64,000 nt of DNA from Leucobacter chironomi DSM 19883 (GCF_000421845.1 NZ_ATXU01000001.1:62001-126000); one strand, 5' to 3'; positions 7,736 to 17,153 are shown, counted from the stretch's first letter. Notes: generated from the sequence alone by a model not told the origin. Translations and numbers: made by a program.

Positions 7736-9540
7736 GCGAGGTCCTCCAGGTCGGGGATGGTGTGTGCGGCGGTGACGACGGGGATCGCCGAGGTGCGTCC
7801 GAGGCGGCGTCGGCGCGGCTTCCATCCCTCGCGCGGGATGGAGTCGAGCAGCAGTCGGGTGTACTCGGCGCGGGGTGCGTCGAGGATCTCGTCGGCGGTG
7901 CCGTACTCCTCGACCGCGCCCTGCCGCATCACGGCGACGCGGTCGCAGAGGCGGCGGATCACGGTGAGGTCGTGGGTGATCATGAGCAGCGCCACGCCGG
8001 TGTCGCGGCGGATCGCGTCGAGCAGCGAGAGGATCTCGACCTGGGTGGTGACGTCGAGCGCGGAGACTGCTTCGTCGAGCACGAGGATGCGCGGATCGGC
8101 GGCGAGCGCCCGGGCGATGGCGACGCGCTGGCGCTGCCCGCCGGAGAGGGCGCGCGGCCTGGCTTCGAGCAGGGCGCCGTCGAGGTGCACCTGCCGCATC
8201 AGCTCGTCGATGCGGGTGTCGACGGCGCTGCGCGTCTCGCGGGGGCGGTGGACGCGGATCGCCTCGGTGAGGCACTCGCGCACGGTCTGCCGCCGGTCGA
8301 GCGACTGGTACGGATCCTGGAACACCATCTGCACGGTCTTCGCGCGGGCGCGGCGGGCGGCGGTGCCGCGCGCGGGGACGCTCCAGTCGTCGCCGGCCAC
8401 GGTCACGGTGCCGGCGTCGGCGCGTTCGAGGCCGCAGATGATGCGGGCGGTGGTCGATTTGCCCGATCCGGACTCGCCCACGATGCCGAGCGAACCGCCG
8501 GGGGCGAGATCGAAGGCGACGTCGTCGACGGCCACGAAGGTGTCGTGCCCGGCTCCGGTCGCGCTGCGCACCCGGAAGGTCTTGCGCAGTCCGGATACCG
8601 CGAGGATCGGCGCGGGCCCCGGGCCGGGGTCGCGGCGCCCGCCCGTCGATGTTTCGGGCGACGCCGATGCTTCGGACGAGTCCCCGGCCTCTGCTCCGAA
8701 AGATCGGTGCGATCCGAAACTCGGACGGGCGGATCCGGATCCGCCGTCATCCGCGGGCAGCGACGCCGACATGAGTACGCGCGTGTACTCCTCGCGGGCG
8801 TCGCGGCGCATGGTCGCCGACCGCAGCGTCTCGATGGTGCGGCCCTGCCGCATCACGGCGACGCGATCCGTCACCGCGGCGGCGAGCGCGAGATCGTGCG
8901 TGATGAACAGCATCGACAGCTCGCGGTGCTTCCGCAGCTCCCCGATGACGGCCATGACCTCCTCCTGGGTGGTGACGTCGAGGGCCGTCGTGATCTCGTC
9001 GGCGAGCAGGATCTCCGGGTCCATCGCGAGGGTCGCGGCGATCATCACGCGCTGCAGCAGGCCGCCCGACAGCTCGGCCGGGAACTGCCGCAGACGGCGC
9101 GCGGGATCGGTGATCCCGACCTCGTCGAGCAGTTCGAGGGCCCGCGCCCGGGCGCTGTCGGGTTTCGCGCCCGCGACCGTGACGAGCGCTTCGGTCATGA
9201 AGTCGCCGATGGGGCGCAGCGGGTTGAGGTGGGCGCGCGGCGTCTGGAAGATCATGCCGATGCGGCGGGCCCGCAGCTCCCGCAGCTCGCGCGCGCTCAG
9301 CTCGGCGGTGTCGCGGCCGAGGATGCGGATGGCGCCACCGGTCTCGAAGTGGGCGGGCAGCAGCCCGGCGACGGCGCGCACCGAGAGCGTCTTGCCGGAT
9401 CCCGACTCTCCGACGAGGCCCACGGCCTCGCCGGGACCGACGTGGAGGGTGCAGTCGTGCACGAGGGTACGGCCCGGCATCGAGATCGACAGCCCGTCGA
9501 GTTCGAGCACGGGCGCGGCGGTGTTCTCGGAGGTGCTCAT
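7732..9540 (-). CDS. ABC transporter ATP-binding protein, fused DppD-DppF type
   Basis: 602 aa containing two complete ABC ATPase domains of the oligopeptide/dipeptide/nickel class. Domain 1 has Walker A GESGSGKT at about 44-51, signature LSGGLLQR and Walker B ILLADE. Domain 2 has Walker A GESGSGKS at about 350-358, signature LSGGQRQR and Walker B ILVLDE. A Gly/Ser/Pro-rich linker (about 265-305) joins them. It powers import by the two permeases encoded immediately upstream. The start at 9540 overlaps the permease stop by 4 nt. Single-chain double ATPases of this type are common in actinobacteria. Confidence 0.93.
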   Translation of the reverse strand: MSTSENTAAPVLELDGLSISMPGRTLVHDCTLHVGPGEAVGLVGESGSGKTLSVRAVAGLLPAHFETGGAIRILGRDTAELSARELRELRARRIGMIFQTPRAHLNPLRPIGDFMTEALVTVAGAKPDSARARALELLDEVGITDPARRLRQFPAELSGGLLQRVMIAATLAMDPEILLADEITTALDVTTQEEVMAVIGELRKHRELSMLFITHDLALAAAVTDRVAVMRQGRTIETLRSATMRRDAREEYTRVLMSASLPADDGGSGSARPSFGSHRSFGAEAGDSSEASASPETSTGGRRDPGPGPAPILAVSGLRKTFRVRSATGAGHDTFVAVDDVAFDLAPGGSLGIVGESGSGKSTTARIICGLERADAGTVTVAGDDWSVPARGTAARRARAKTVQMVFQDPYQSLDRRQTVRECLTEAIRVHRPRETRSAVDTRIDELMRQVHLDGALLEARPRALSGGQRQRVAIARALAADPRILVLDEAVSALDVTTQVEILSLLDAIRRDTGVALLMITHDLTVIRRLCDRVAVMRQGAVEEYGTADEILDAPRAEYTRLLLDSIPREGWKPRRRRLGRTSAIPVVTAAHTIPDLEDLA

Positions 9541-10400
9541 CGTTCCTTCTCCTCTGCCCAGGTGGTGACGCGAGCCCCGATGATGCTCACCGACAGCACG
9601 GTCAGCACGACGAGGATCGCGGGGAACAGCGACTGCTCGGGGGCGCCCGCGAGGATGCCGGCCTGGCCGCTCGCGATCATGGATCCCCAGTCGGCGGCGG
9701 GCGGCTGCTCGCCCAGGCCGAGGAACGAGATCGCGGCCAGGTCGAGCATGGCGTAGCCGAAGCCGACGGCCATCTGCGCGGCGACCACGGGCACGAGTGC
9801 CGGCACGAGGTGCTTGAAGCAGATCGCGAGGCTCGACACCCCCTGCACCCGCAGCGCAGCGATGTAGGGCTTGCCGAGTTCGCGCGACGCCGCGGTCTGC
9901 GTGAGGCGGGCGACGACGGGGATGTAGGCGATCGAGAGCGCGATGACGGGGGCGACGAGCCCCTTCCCGAACATGGCGACGGCGAGCACGGCGAGCACGA
10001 GGCCCGGGATCGCGAAGATGACATCGACGACGCGGGCGATGGTGCCGCGCAGCGCACCGCCGAACCAGGCGGCGAGCAGCGCGAGCGAGGCGCCCGCGAC
10101 GGTCGAGAGGATCACCACGAAGACGGGGGCGACCACGCTGGCCCGGGCCCCGGAGAGCACCCGCGACAGGATGTCGCGGCCCACGTCGTCGGTGCCGAAG
10201 GGGTGCTCGGCCGAGACGACGCCGTTGACGTCGCCGGCGTAGAGCTCGGTGGGGTCGTAGGGCGCGATCCACGGGCCGATGGCCGCGGCGAGCGCGATGG
10301 CGCCGAACACGGCGAGGGCCGTGACGAACATCCAGTCCTTCTGGGCGGCGCGGATCGCGGCCTTCGGCGCGCGGCCGGATGCGAGCTGTGCGACGCTCAT
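9537..10400 (-). CDS. ABC transporter permease, DppC/OppC type
   Basis: 287 aa with an N-terminal transmembrane helix (MFVTALAVFGAIALAAAIGPW), the DppC-type segment HPFGTDDVGRDILSRVLSGAR, and five further helices with the EAA-type loop around AALRVQGVSSLAICFKHLVP. It forms the membrane channel with the DppB-type permease. It overlaps its neighbours by 4 nt on both sides. The longer reading upstream of 10400 is the shadow of the DppB gene. Confidence 0.93.
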   Translation of the reverse strand: MSVAQLASGRAPKAAIRAAQKDWMFVTALAVFGAIALAAAIGPWIAPYDPTELYAGDVNGVVSAEHPFGTDDVGRDILSRVLSGARASVVAPVFVVILSTVAGASLALLAAWFGGALRGTIARVVDVIFAIPGLVLAVLAVAMFGKGLVAPVIALSIAYIPVVARLTQTAASRELGKPYIAALRVQGVSSLAICFKHLVPALVPVVAAQMAVGFGYAMLDLAAISFLGLGEQPPAADWGSMIASGQAGILAGAPEQSLFPAILVVLTVLSVSIIGARVTTWAEEKER

Positions 10401-11356
10401 GCCTGCCTCCCTGCGGTGATGGTGTCGGGGTCGATGAGGGCGCTGAGCAGGTCGGCGACGGCGTTCAGCACGACGAAGATGGCGACGAGCAGCAGCGACA
10501 CGAGCTGCACGACGGGCAGATCCTTGCGCGCGGCGGCTTCGGTGAGCAGCGAGCCGATGCCGCCGAGGCCGAAGGCCTGCTCGGCGATGGCGGAGGCGGC
10601 GAAGAGGCCCGCGATGGTCGTGCCCGAGATCGCGAGGATCTGCGGCGACGCGTTGCGGAACACGTGCACCCGGAAGATGCGGCCGCGCGGGATGCCGCGC
10701 ACCTTCGCGGTCTCGACGTGCTCGGAGTGCAGCTGCGCCACGAGCGAGGAGCGGGTGACGCGGCTGATGTAGGCGATGAACATGACCGAGAGGGAGACGG
10801 CCGGCAGGATCAGGTGCCACACCCGGTCCCATCCTCCCGATCCCTCGCCGAATACGGGGAACCACCCGAGACTCTTCGCGAAGATCCAGATCAGCAGGAT
10901 CGCGACGACGAAGGTGGGCAGGGCCATGCCGAGCGAGGTGGCGACGGCCACGGCGCGATCCACTGCGGGGCCGCGGGTAGCGGCGAGGATGCCGGATCCG
11001 ACGCCGAACACGAGGATGATCGCGACGGTGAGCAGCACCAGTTGGAAGGTGACGCCGAAGCGCGGCGCGACGAGGTCGATCACGTCGGTCTTGTAGACGA
11101 AGGATCGGCCGAAGTCGCCCGTGAAGACGCCGCCCAGCCACTGCAGGTAGCGCGACCAGATGGGGTCGTCGAGGTGGTATTCCGCGCGGATCTGCGTGAT
11201 GAGCTCGGGGGTGGGCTTCGCCCCGCCCGCGAGCGCCGCGATGGGGTCGCCGGGCGTGAGCAGCAGGGCGGAGAAGATGACGACGCTCGACAGGAAGAGG
11301 GTCAGCAGCAGGCCGCCCAGCCTTCCGAGCAGCGTGCGCAGCACGAGTCCGTTCAC
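10397..11356 (-). CDS. ABC transporter permease, DppB/OppB type
   Basis: 319 aa. An N-terminal amphipathic start (LRTLLGRLGGLLLTLFLSSVVIF) is followed by the periplasmic-facing segment typical of DppB (LTPGDPIAAL ... YHLDDPIWSRYLQWLGGVFTGDFG) and the EAA loop HVETAKVRGIPRGRIFRVHVFRNA. About six membrane helices. It pairs with the DppC-type permease it overlaps. A 14-bp hairpin separates it from the binding-protein gene upstream. Confidence 0.93.
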   Translation of the reverse strand: MNGLVLRTLLGRLGGLLLTLFLSSVVIFSALLLTPGDPIAALAGGAKPTPELITQIRAEYHLDDPIWSRYLQWLGGVFTGDFGRSFVYKTDVIDLVAPRFGVTFQLVLLTVAIILVFGVGSGILAATRGPAVDRAVAVATSLGMALPTFVVAILLIWIFAKSLGWFPVFGEGSGGWDRVWHLILPAVSLSVMFIAYISRVTRSSLVAQLHSEHVETAKVRGIPRGRIFRVHVFRNASPQILAISGTTIAGLFAASAIAEQAFGLGGIGSLLTEAAARKDLPVVQLVSLLLVAIFVVLNAVADLLSALIDPDTITAGRQA

Positions 11357-11405
11357 CGTGTGTGTTCCTTACCTTGTGGGTCTGTTCGTGCGGGCCGGTG
11401 GCCGA

Positions 11406-11446
11406 CCCGGAGCGCGTCGCGGGGTGTCGCCTCGACGCGCTCCGGG
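11406..11446 (-). terminator. Intercistronic hairpin after the binding-protein gene
   Basis: Perfect 14-bp arms CCCGGAGCGCGTCG / CGACGCGCTCCGGG (11406-11419 and 11433-11446) with a 13-nt loop lie 8 bases past the stop of the substrate-binding protein, in the 97-bp gap before the permease. There is no U-run, so partial termination or 3'-end stabilisation is likely. This would give more binding protein than permease. Confidence 0.6.
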
Positions 11447-11453
11447 CGGGCGC

Positions 11454-13097
11454 CTACTTGCCGCCGAGGTGCAGCGCCCAGGGGCTGCTGTAGATGGCGA
11501 TCGAGGTGGTGGCGCCGGTCAGCTCATCCGAGAGGTAGGTGAGCTGGTAGGAGCCTGCGAGGGTGACCTGCAGCTGGTCGGGGGCGAAGATGCGCTGCGC
11601 GGCGACGAACTCCTCTGCGGCCGTCTGCGGGTCGGCGGCGGTGCGGGAGGCCTCCATGTGCGCGGTGACCTCGTCGTTCGAGTACCGGCTCCAGTTGAAC
11701 ACGCCGCCGCGGTCCTCGGGCATCATGAACAGCGAGGGGTAGCCGCCCACGGTGGGCGTCTCGATGTAGCCCTGGGTGGCGACGAAGTCGATGCCGTCGC
11801 GGGCGCCCGGGTCGTAGAACATGGCGCCGAAGTCGGCGGGCTGCATCTCGTTGATCTCGATGTCGAGCCCGATGCTCTTGCCGGCGCTCTGGATGATCGC
11901 GGCGGTCTGCTGGAACTCCTTGGCGCCGGCCGGGATCGCGACGACGAGCGGGGCGCTCACGTCTTCGCCGCTGTCGGCGATGAGCTGCTTCGCGCCTTCG
12001 AGGTCGACCTCGGGCGCTGCGAGCTCGTCGTAGCCGGCCTGGTAGATCTCGCTGGCCTCGGTCTGGTTGAAGGTGAACGGGGGCACGATGGTCTTCTGCA
12101 CCTCGCCGAGCCCGTTCAGCACGGTGTCGATGTACTTCTCGCGATCGATGGCGAGGCTGAGGGCCTGGCGGATCGCGGGGCTTGCGGCGGGGCCCTCGGC
12201 CGTGGCGGGGCCGAAGCTGAAGGAGGCGGTCGAGGGGCCGACGATCAGGCTGCCGGCGCCGTCGCCTTCGAAGGCGCCGCGCGAGCCCGGGGGCACGTTG
12301 AAGGCGCCGTCGATCTCGCCCTCGGTGAGCGCGGTGGTGAGCGTCGAGCCGTCGGTGACGAAGACGTACTTGAGCGTCTGCACGAGCGGGGCGCCGCCCC
12401 AGTAGCTCTCGTTGGCGGTGGTGACGATCTCACTGCCGGGCTTCCAGCCGCCGGATTCGAGCTGGTAGGGGCCGGTGCACATGAGGCCGCCCTCGGAGGT
12501 TCCGAGCGAGGGTCCGGCCTGTTCGCCGTAGGCCTTGCTCATCACGGCTCCGCCGCCGCCCGCGAGGGAGTCGAGGAAGGTGGAGTCGGGGGCGTTGAAG
12601 CGGATCGTGACCTCGAGGTCGCCGGTCTTCTCGATGCCGGAGACGAGCACGAAGGCGGCGTACCACTGCGAGGCGGGGTTCTGCCCGCGCTGCAGGCTGT
12701 AGACCACGTCGTCGGCGGTGAGGGGCGTGCCGTCCCAGAAGGTGACGTCGTCGCGCAGGGTGAGCTTGAGCGTGACGGGGTCGACCCACTCGGCCTTCTG
12801 CGCGACGCCGGGCTCGATCGAGAAGTCGGGCTGCAGCTGCATGAGGTTCTCGCACAGGTTGGGGATGATCACGGTCGCGGACGATCCGGGATCGAGTGTG
12901 GCCGGTTCGCCTTCGACGACCGACCACACGATCTCGTCGACGGGGTTCTCGGCCGCGGGCAGCGAGGCGACGAGCTGGGCTTCGTCGACCGATGCGCGGT
13001 TCTGGGAGGCGCCGCCCTCACGGGGCGCGCAGGCGGTGACGGCGAAGAGCGCCGCTGTTCCGAGCGCCAGTCCTGCGACCAGTCCGCTTCGTTTCAT
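11454..13097 (-). CDS. ABC transporter substrate-binding lipoprotein, SBP_bac_5 (DppA/OppA) family
   Basis: 547 aa. The N-terminal signal MKRSGLVAGLALGTAALF leads to lipobox AVTAC (Cys23), so the mature protein is a membrane-anchored lipoprotein. The SBP_bac_5 features follow: VEGEPATLDPG, LTLRDDVTFWDGTPLTADDVVYSLQR, AIRQALSLAIDREKYIDTVLNG. It captures the solute for the DppBC-DF-type importer encoded downstream. Peptides, opines, glycosides and other solutes are all known for the family, so the ligand cannot be named. It is the first gene of the leftward operon and diverges from the TetR gene at 13221 across 123 bp. Confidence 0.92.
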   Translation of the reverse strand: MKRSGLVAGLALGTAALFAVTACAPREGGASQNRASVDEAQLVASLPAAENPVDEIVWSVVEGEPATLDPGSSATVIIPNLCENLMQLQPDFSIEPGVAQKAEWVDPVTLKLTLRDDVTFWDGTPLTADDVVYSLQRGQNPASQWYAAFVLVSGIEKTGDLEVTIRFNAPDSTFLDSLAGGGGAVMSKAYGEQAGPSLGTSEGGLMCTGPYQLESGGWKPGSEIVTTANESYWGGAPLVQTLKYVFVTDGSTLTTALTEGEIDGAFNVPPGSRGAFEGDGAGSLIVGPSTASFSFGPATAEGPAASPAIRQALSLAIDREKYIDTVLNGLGEVQKTIVPPFTFNQTEASEIYQAGYDELAAPEVDLEGAKQLIADSGEDVSAPLVVAIPAGAKEFQQTAAIIQSAGKSIGLDIEINEMQPADFGAMFYDPGARDGIDFVATQGYIETPTVGGYPSLFMMPEDRGGVFNWSRYSNDEVTAHMEASRTAADPQTAAEEFVAAQRIFAPDQLQVTLAGSYQLTYLSDELTGATTSIAIYSSPWALHLGGK

Positions 13098-13220
13098 GGT
13101 TCCGTCCTTTCGGAATCGCTTCGGGGTGGATCGTCGGTGATCCGCTCCGCAGTCATCATAATATAACGCTGTTGTACATCAATGTTGCATTTTGGTCTCA
13201 TCGCTCGCTAGGCTCGCGAT
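13098..13220. promoter_or_regulatory. Divergent promoter region, ABC importer operon / TetR
   Basis: This 123-bp gap includes an AT-rich stretch at about 13153-13200 (ATAATATAAC and TGTTGTACATCAATGTTG) that stands out in a GC-rich region and probably carries both promoters. I could not define a clean dyad operator by eye. Confidence 0.45.
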
Positions 13221-13796
13221 ATGCCCAAGGACATCGACCGCGAAGCGCGACTGCAAGCCATCGCCGAAGCCACGATCCGCGTCGCCCGCACCTCCGGCGC
13301 GAACGCCGTCACTATCCGCGCGGTCGCCCGCGAACTGGGCGGATCCACCACTCTCGTCACGAACTACCTCCCCTCGCGATCCGAGCTCATCCTCAACGTG
13401 CTCGACCGGGCGAGCGCTCGCTGGCGGGCCGAGTACGAGGGCGCCGCCGACGGGCTCTCGGCGGCCGAGCGCTTCGAGGCGCTCGTCTCGTGGGAGCCCG
13501 AACCCGACGAGGTCGAGCCGGTGCTGCGCGCCCTCATCCTCGAGATCGTCGCGAACGCCGAGACCGAACCCGCGCTGCGCGACGCGCTGCGCCGGGAATC
13601 CGAGTCGTACCGCGCCGTGCTGCACGAAGCCGCCCGCGAGGCGGGCTACGCCGACCCCGCCCTCGCGACCGAGCTCGGCTATCTGCTGCTGCGCGGCTCC
13701 TACTTCGCGAACGCCGAGGATCCCGCCCACTGGCACCCCGCACGCACCCGCGAGATCACGCTCTCGGCGCTGCGCGCCCTGCCCCAAGCGCGCTGA
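13221..13796 (+). CDS. TetR-family regulator (importer operon)
   Basis: 191 aa. The N-terminal TetR helix-turn-helix spans about residues 8-55 (AIAEATIRVARTSGANAVTIRAVARELGGST..VTNYLPSRSELI), followed by an all-helical ligand domain. The ATG is at 13221. It is transcribed away from the importer operon and shares its promoter region, so it most likely represses that operon until a transported compound or metabolite binds. The substitution of TNYLPSRSEL for the usual YYHFxSKxxL is modest. Confidence 0.88.
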   Translation: MPKDIDREARLQAIAEATIRVARTSGANAVTIRAVARELGGSTTLVTNYLPSRSELILNVLDRASARWRAEYEGAADGLSAAERFEALVSWEPEPDEVEPVLRALILEIVANAETEPALRDALRRESESYRAVLHEAAREAGYADPALATELGYLLLRGSYFANAEDPAHWHPARTREITLSALRALPQAR

Positions 13797-13861
13797 ACCA
13801 GCGCCGCCCGGGCACGCGTGAGCGCCGATCCGCAGCGCGATCCCACTCCCGCTCCCGCGCA

Positions 13862-14362
13862 TCATCGCACCGCGAAGACCCGGATGCACACCTGCGGCTC
13901 GCCGTTCTCGCCCTCGCCATCGCGGGCGAGGCCGATGAACTGGTGTTCGGCGAGCCAGCGATGCGCCGGCGCATCGGTCTGGAAGACCGGCGCCGTGCGG
14001 AAGTACAGGCCGGGCTCCTCCTCAGGCACCTGCTCGCCGCGCTCCATGCGCACCATCACCTCATCAGTAGCGCGGAAGTACCCCCGGTTGAGCACGTCGA
14101 TCACGGCGCCGTCGTCGGCGCGGATGAGATAGCGGGCCTCGAGCTGGGCTGTGCCCGAGCGCTCGACCGCCCAGTCGCCGCCGCCCGTGAGCACCTCGCC
14201 GTTCAAGCGCGGCCCGGCGACGCTGCCGCCCGAGACCGGGGTGAAGGTGAGCACCTCGTCCGCGCCGCGGCCGATCCGCAGATCGGGATCGATGGTCGCC
14301 CGGATCTCGAAGACGTACTCGAGCCTCGGCTCGGGCAGGGCGGGGGTCTCAGCCGCGGTCAT
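13862..14362 (-). CDS. DUF3237-family protein (copy 3)
   Basis: 166 aa with the full family pattern: LEYVFEIRATIDPDL, GPRLNGEVLTGGGDWAV, LEARYLIRADDGAVIDVLNRGYFR, GLYFRTAPVFQTDAPAHRWLAEHQFIGLAR. The ATG at 14362 overlaps the TGA of the CocE-type hydrolase by 4 nt. It is the most canonical of the three copies. Function unknown. Confidence 0.85.
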   Translation of the reverse strand: MTAAETPALPEPRLEYVFEIRATIDPDLRIGRGADEVLTFTPVSGGSVAGPRLNGEVLTGGGDWAVERSGTAQLEARYLIRADDGAVIDVLNRGYFRATDEVMVRMERGEQVPEEEPGLYFRTAPVFQTDAPAHRWLAEHQFIGLARDGEGENGEPQVCIRVFAVR

Positions 14363-16086
14363 GCGAGTGCTCCTTCCAGCACGGGGATGTCGATGGCGAA
14401 GGCATCGGGGCCCCCGATCGTGATGGTCTGCGTATTGGGGAGCATCCGCTCCCCCTCCGTCCACGGGTCGCCCCCCGTGCCCGGCTGCGGCAGAAACTCC
14501 GGGTAGTCGCTGCTCGACACGTGCACCCGCAACCGGTGCCCGGCGCGCAGCCGGTAGCCCACCTGGCCGAGATCGATGTCGAGCACTCCGGGCCGCGTCG
14601 CATCGCGCAGCTGCAGCTGCCCGCGCGCGATCCTGAGGGCGGAGCCGTCGGGCGCCACGTCGAGCAGCCGCACGAAGCAGTCGGCGACGGGGCCGCTCGA
14701 GCACAGGCCCACCCGCGCCCGGACGGGGCCGGCGAGGTCGACCGCGGCCGGCTGCGCCGGCCCGTCGAACACGAGCACATCGCCGCGGGCGCCGATGGGC
14801 GCCTCGTCGGGCAGGTGCAGGAGGTACGAGAAGGCGTCGGGCACGCTCGACGGCACCGGATCCGCAGGATCGTGCACCCAGGTCTCGGCCCGCGCCGAGG
14901 CCGGCCGCTGCACCGCCAGCCCGCCCTCGGCGGTCGCGAACCTCGTCTCGACGCGCATTCCGGGAGGCGGCCACGCGGCATCGCTGCGCAGTTCGTCGGT
15001 GCCCGCGAGGTTCCAGCGCACGCGAGGCACATCGCCCGGGCGGCCCGCTCCCCGTACGAAGACCTCGAAGAACTCCAGCGCCGGGTCGAGATAGGCGGGC
15101 AGCATGGCGCGCACCTGCGCCTCGCTGCGATCCTCCACCCGATCCTCCGCCGATTCCAGCAGCGCATGGTTCTCGTGATCGATGGACTCGATGCGCAGAT
15201 AGTGGTGCGCATCCCAGTGGGGGTGCTGCGCGATCTCGGCCACGTCGGCCCACGAGAGCGGGGCGCAGTTGTCCCACCAGCCGATCGTGTGCAGCACGGG
15301 CACCGAACGCCCGGCGAAAGGGCTGCCGAGCGGGAAGCGCGGCAGCGTTACCGGGTGGGGCGTCCACTGGTCGTACGAGATCGAGCGATGGCCACGTTCG
15401 GCCATGAACGCCTCGGCCTGCGCCGCGAAGTCGCGCCGCGACCAGTCGGGCTCCCACAGGTAGGTGTCGTTGCCGAAGAAGTGGGTGAGCGGGTAGAGGT
15501 TCGTGATGCCCATCTCGACGGCGCGCGTGCGGTCGCCGGGGTCGCGGTGAACGGGCTCACCCAGCCGGGTGCCCGTGACACGGGGTGCGATCGCTTTGAG
15601 CGCCGGATGGCCGCTCGCGGCAGCCGCCCACTGCGTGTAGCCGTAGTAGCTGTCGCCCCACATGGCGACGCGCCCGTTCGACCACGGCTGCTGCACGACC
15701 CAGTCGAGAGTGTCAGCCCCGTCGCGCACCTCGTTGACGAAGAGCAGCGCATCGCCCTCCGAGCGGAACTTGCCCCGCACGTCCTGTGCGACGACGCGGT
15801 ATCCGCGCGCGGTGAAGTACTCGGCGATGAGCGGGATGAAGGTGTACTCGCCGCTCTTGTCGTAGGGCAGGCGGATCAGGATCGTGTCGCCCGGGGTCTC
15901 GTCGCGCGCCGTCTCGGCCCCGTCCTCCGCTGCACGCTGCGGGGCGGGATGCGCGGCCGGCTCTGCCGCGACCGCCGGCAGGTAGACGTCGGCGGCGAGG
16001 ATCACGCCGTCGCGCATCCGCACCCGCTCCTCGCGAGCGAGCGGGCTCACGGGTGCCGGGCCGAGGCGATGGTACTGCGTCGTCAT
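14359..16086 (-). CDS. CocE/NonD-family (X-Pro dipeptidyl-peptidase S15-like) hydrolase
   Basis: 575 aa alpha/beta-hydrolase of the S15/CocE class. N-terminal RMRDGVILAADVYLP, oxyanion region LIRLPYDKSGEYTF, nucleophile Ser146 in GDSYYG (consensus GxSxxG), and a C-terminal beta jelly-roll domain (about 350-570; VRARVGLCSSGPVADCFVRLLDVAPDG, LRAGHRLRVHVSSSDYPEF). These enzymes cleave esters or acylated prolines; CocE itself cleaves cocaine. The start at 16086 follows an AAGGAG site five bases upstream. A Pro/Glu-rich insert at about 35-55 is unusual. It forms a two-gene operon with DUF3237 copy 3 and is divergent from the TetR at 16425. Confidence 0.87.
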   Translation of the reverse strand: MTTQYHRLGPAPVSPLAREERVRMRDGVILAADVYLPAVAAEPAAHPAPQRAAEDGAETARDETPGDTILIRLPYDKSGEYTFIPLIAEYFTARGYRVVAQDVRGKFRSEGDALLFVNEVRDGADTLDWVVQQPWSNGRVAMWGDSYYGYTQWAAAASGHPALKAIAPRVTGTRLGEPVHRDPGDRTRAVEMGITNLYPLTHFFGNDTYLWEPDWSRRDFAAQAEAFMAERGHRSISYDQWTPHPVTLPRFPLGSPFAGRSVPVLHTIGWWDNCAPLSWADVAEIAQHPHWDAHHYLRIESIDHENHALLESAEDRVEDRSEAQVRAMLPAYLDPALEFFEVFVRGAGRPGDVPRVRWNLAGTDELRSDAAWPPPGMRVETRFATAEGGLAVQRPASARAETWVHDPADPVPSSVPDAFSYLLHLPDEAPIGARGDVLVFDGPAQPAAVDLAGPVRARVGLCSSGPVADCFVRLLDVAPDGSALRIARGQLQLRDATRPGVLDIDLGQVGYRLRAGHRLRVHVSSSDYPEFLPQPGTGGDPWTEGERMLPNTQTITIGGPDAFAIDIPVLEGALA

Positions 16087-16259
16087 GTCGCTCCTTCGGG
16101 ACGTGGTTCGGTGACGGCCGGGGCGACGACGCGGGCTGCGCGGCGCACGGGAGGAACCCGTCTGCACGATGCAGCACGGCCTCCCCTCGATGCGAGGCGC
16201 CCTTCGCCGGGTGGACCCCGCGACCGGGTGAGACCCAAGCTAGAGGGTGGAAACCAATT

Positions 16260-16275
16260 TAGTCAAGTCCGACTA
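16260..16275. promoter_or_regulatory. Inverted repeat, candidate TetR operator
   Basis: Arms TAGTC and GACTA are separated by 6 bp, in an AT-rich pocket (ACCAATTTAG ... GACAATTTTTG) within the 338-bp divergent gap between the CocE-type hydrolase and the TetR gene. The rest of this gap holds a 13-bp tandem repeat (16364-16402) and no gene. Confidence 0.45.
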
Positions 16276-16363
16276 GACAATTTTTGTTCGCCGCGAGATC
16301 CCGCTATTCTTCGGGGAGGCGCCTCGACCCTCGCGACCCCCCGCGACCCCCGCGCCACCGATC

Positions 16364-16402
16364 GATCACACCGAGCGATCAGACCGAGCGATCACACCGA
16401 TC
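16364..16402. repeat. Three tandem 13-bp repeats upstream of TetR
   Basis: Units GATCACACCGAGC, GATCAGACCGAGC and GATCACACCGATC follow one another exactly, ending 22 bases before the TetR start. They could be regulator half-sites or a recently slipped leader. Role unknown. Confidence 0.65.
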
Positions 16403-16424
16403 CGCCAGACCGAAAGGAGCGCGC

Positions 16425-16994
16425 ATGGCCCGCCCCTCTGTCGCCGACGAACGCCGCGAGCAGATCATCGAGGCCACGCTGCGCACCATCTCCGAGCACG
16501 GCATCAGCAAGACCACGCTCGACCGCATCGCCGACACCGCCGGCATGTCGCGCGGGCACGTGCGGCACTTCGTCGGCAACCGCGACCGGCTGCTGCTCGA
16601 CGCGGCCCGCGCCTTCTACGCCGACGAGAACGGCGAACCCGCGATCCTGCCAGCCGCCGTCGACGACCTCGACGGCGCACTCGACTTCCTCTTCGGCGGC
16701 GAGTTCGCCGCATCCACCTCGGAGAACGCGATCGTGCTCGCCTTCGTCGAGCTGGCGCGCACCACCCCCGAGATCGCCGACGTGCTCGCCGCATCGTACG
16801 CGTCGACCCGTGAACGCCTCGCCGCCTACATCGCCCGGGCGAAACCGCACGCCGCGGCCGCCGCGCGCGAAGCCGCCGCGCAGGGAGTGCTCTCCACCGC
16901 GCTCGGCAACGTGTTCATCGGCGACTTCGACCGCGATGAGGGCCGCACCGCCCGCGCGCGCGCCGCGGTCGACGCCCTGCTGGCCGCGCTCTAG
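16425..16994 (+). CDS. TetR-family regulator (CocE-type operon)
   Basis: 189 aa, start ATG at 16425 with AAAGGAG upstream. The helix-turn-helix at about 10-55 reads REQIIEATLRTISEHGISKTTLDRIADTAGMSRGHVRHFVGNRDRL. The sequence resembles the BetI-like subclass of TetR. Divergent from the CocE-type hydrolase and DUF3237 genes, which it probably represses. Confidence 0.88.
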   Translation: MARPSVADERREQIIEATLRTISEHGISKTTLDRIADTAGMSRGHVRHFVGNRDRLLLDAARAFYADENGEPAILPAAVDDLDGALDFLFGGEFAASTSENAIVLAFVELARTTPEIADVLAASYASTRERLAAYIARAKPHAAAAAREAAAQGVLSTALGNVFIGDFDRDEGRTARARAAVDALLAAL

Positions 16995-17153
16995 CGATCC
17001 GCCCGTAGCGCAAGCCGCGCCGGCGCCGGCGCCGGCGCCGAAAGGCGAGTTTCGCACGTCTTGCCCCGTCTGAGCATGCGTTATCCGCCACTCAACGATG
17101 GCTCGCCCTGGCCCAGCTCCCTCCAACGCCACCAATCCTGCCCACCACCCGAG

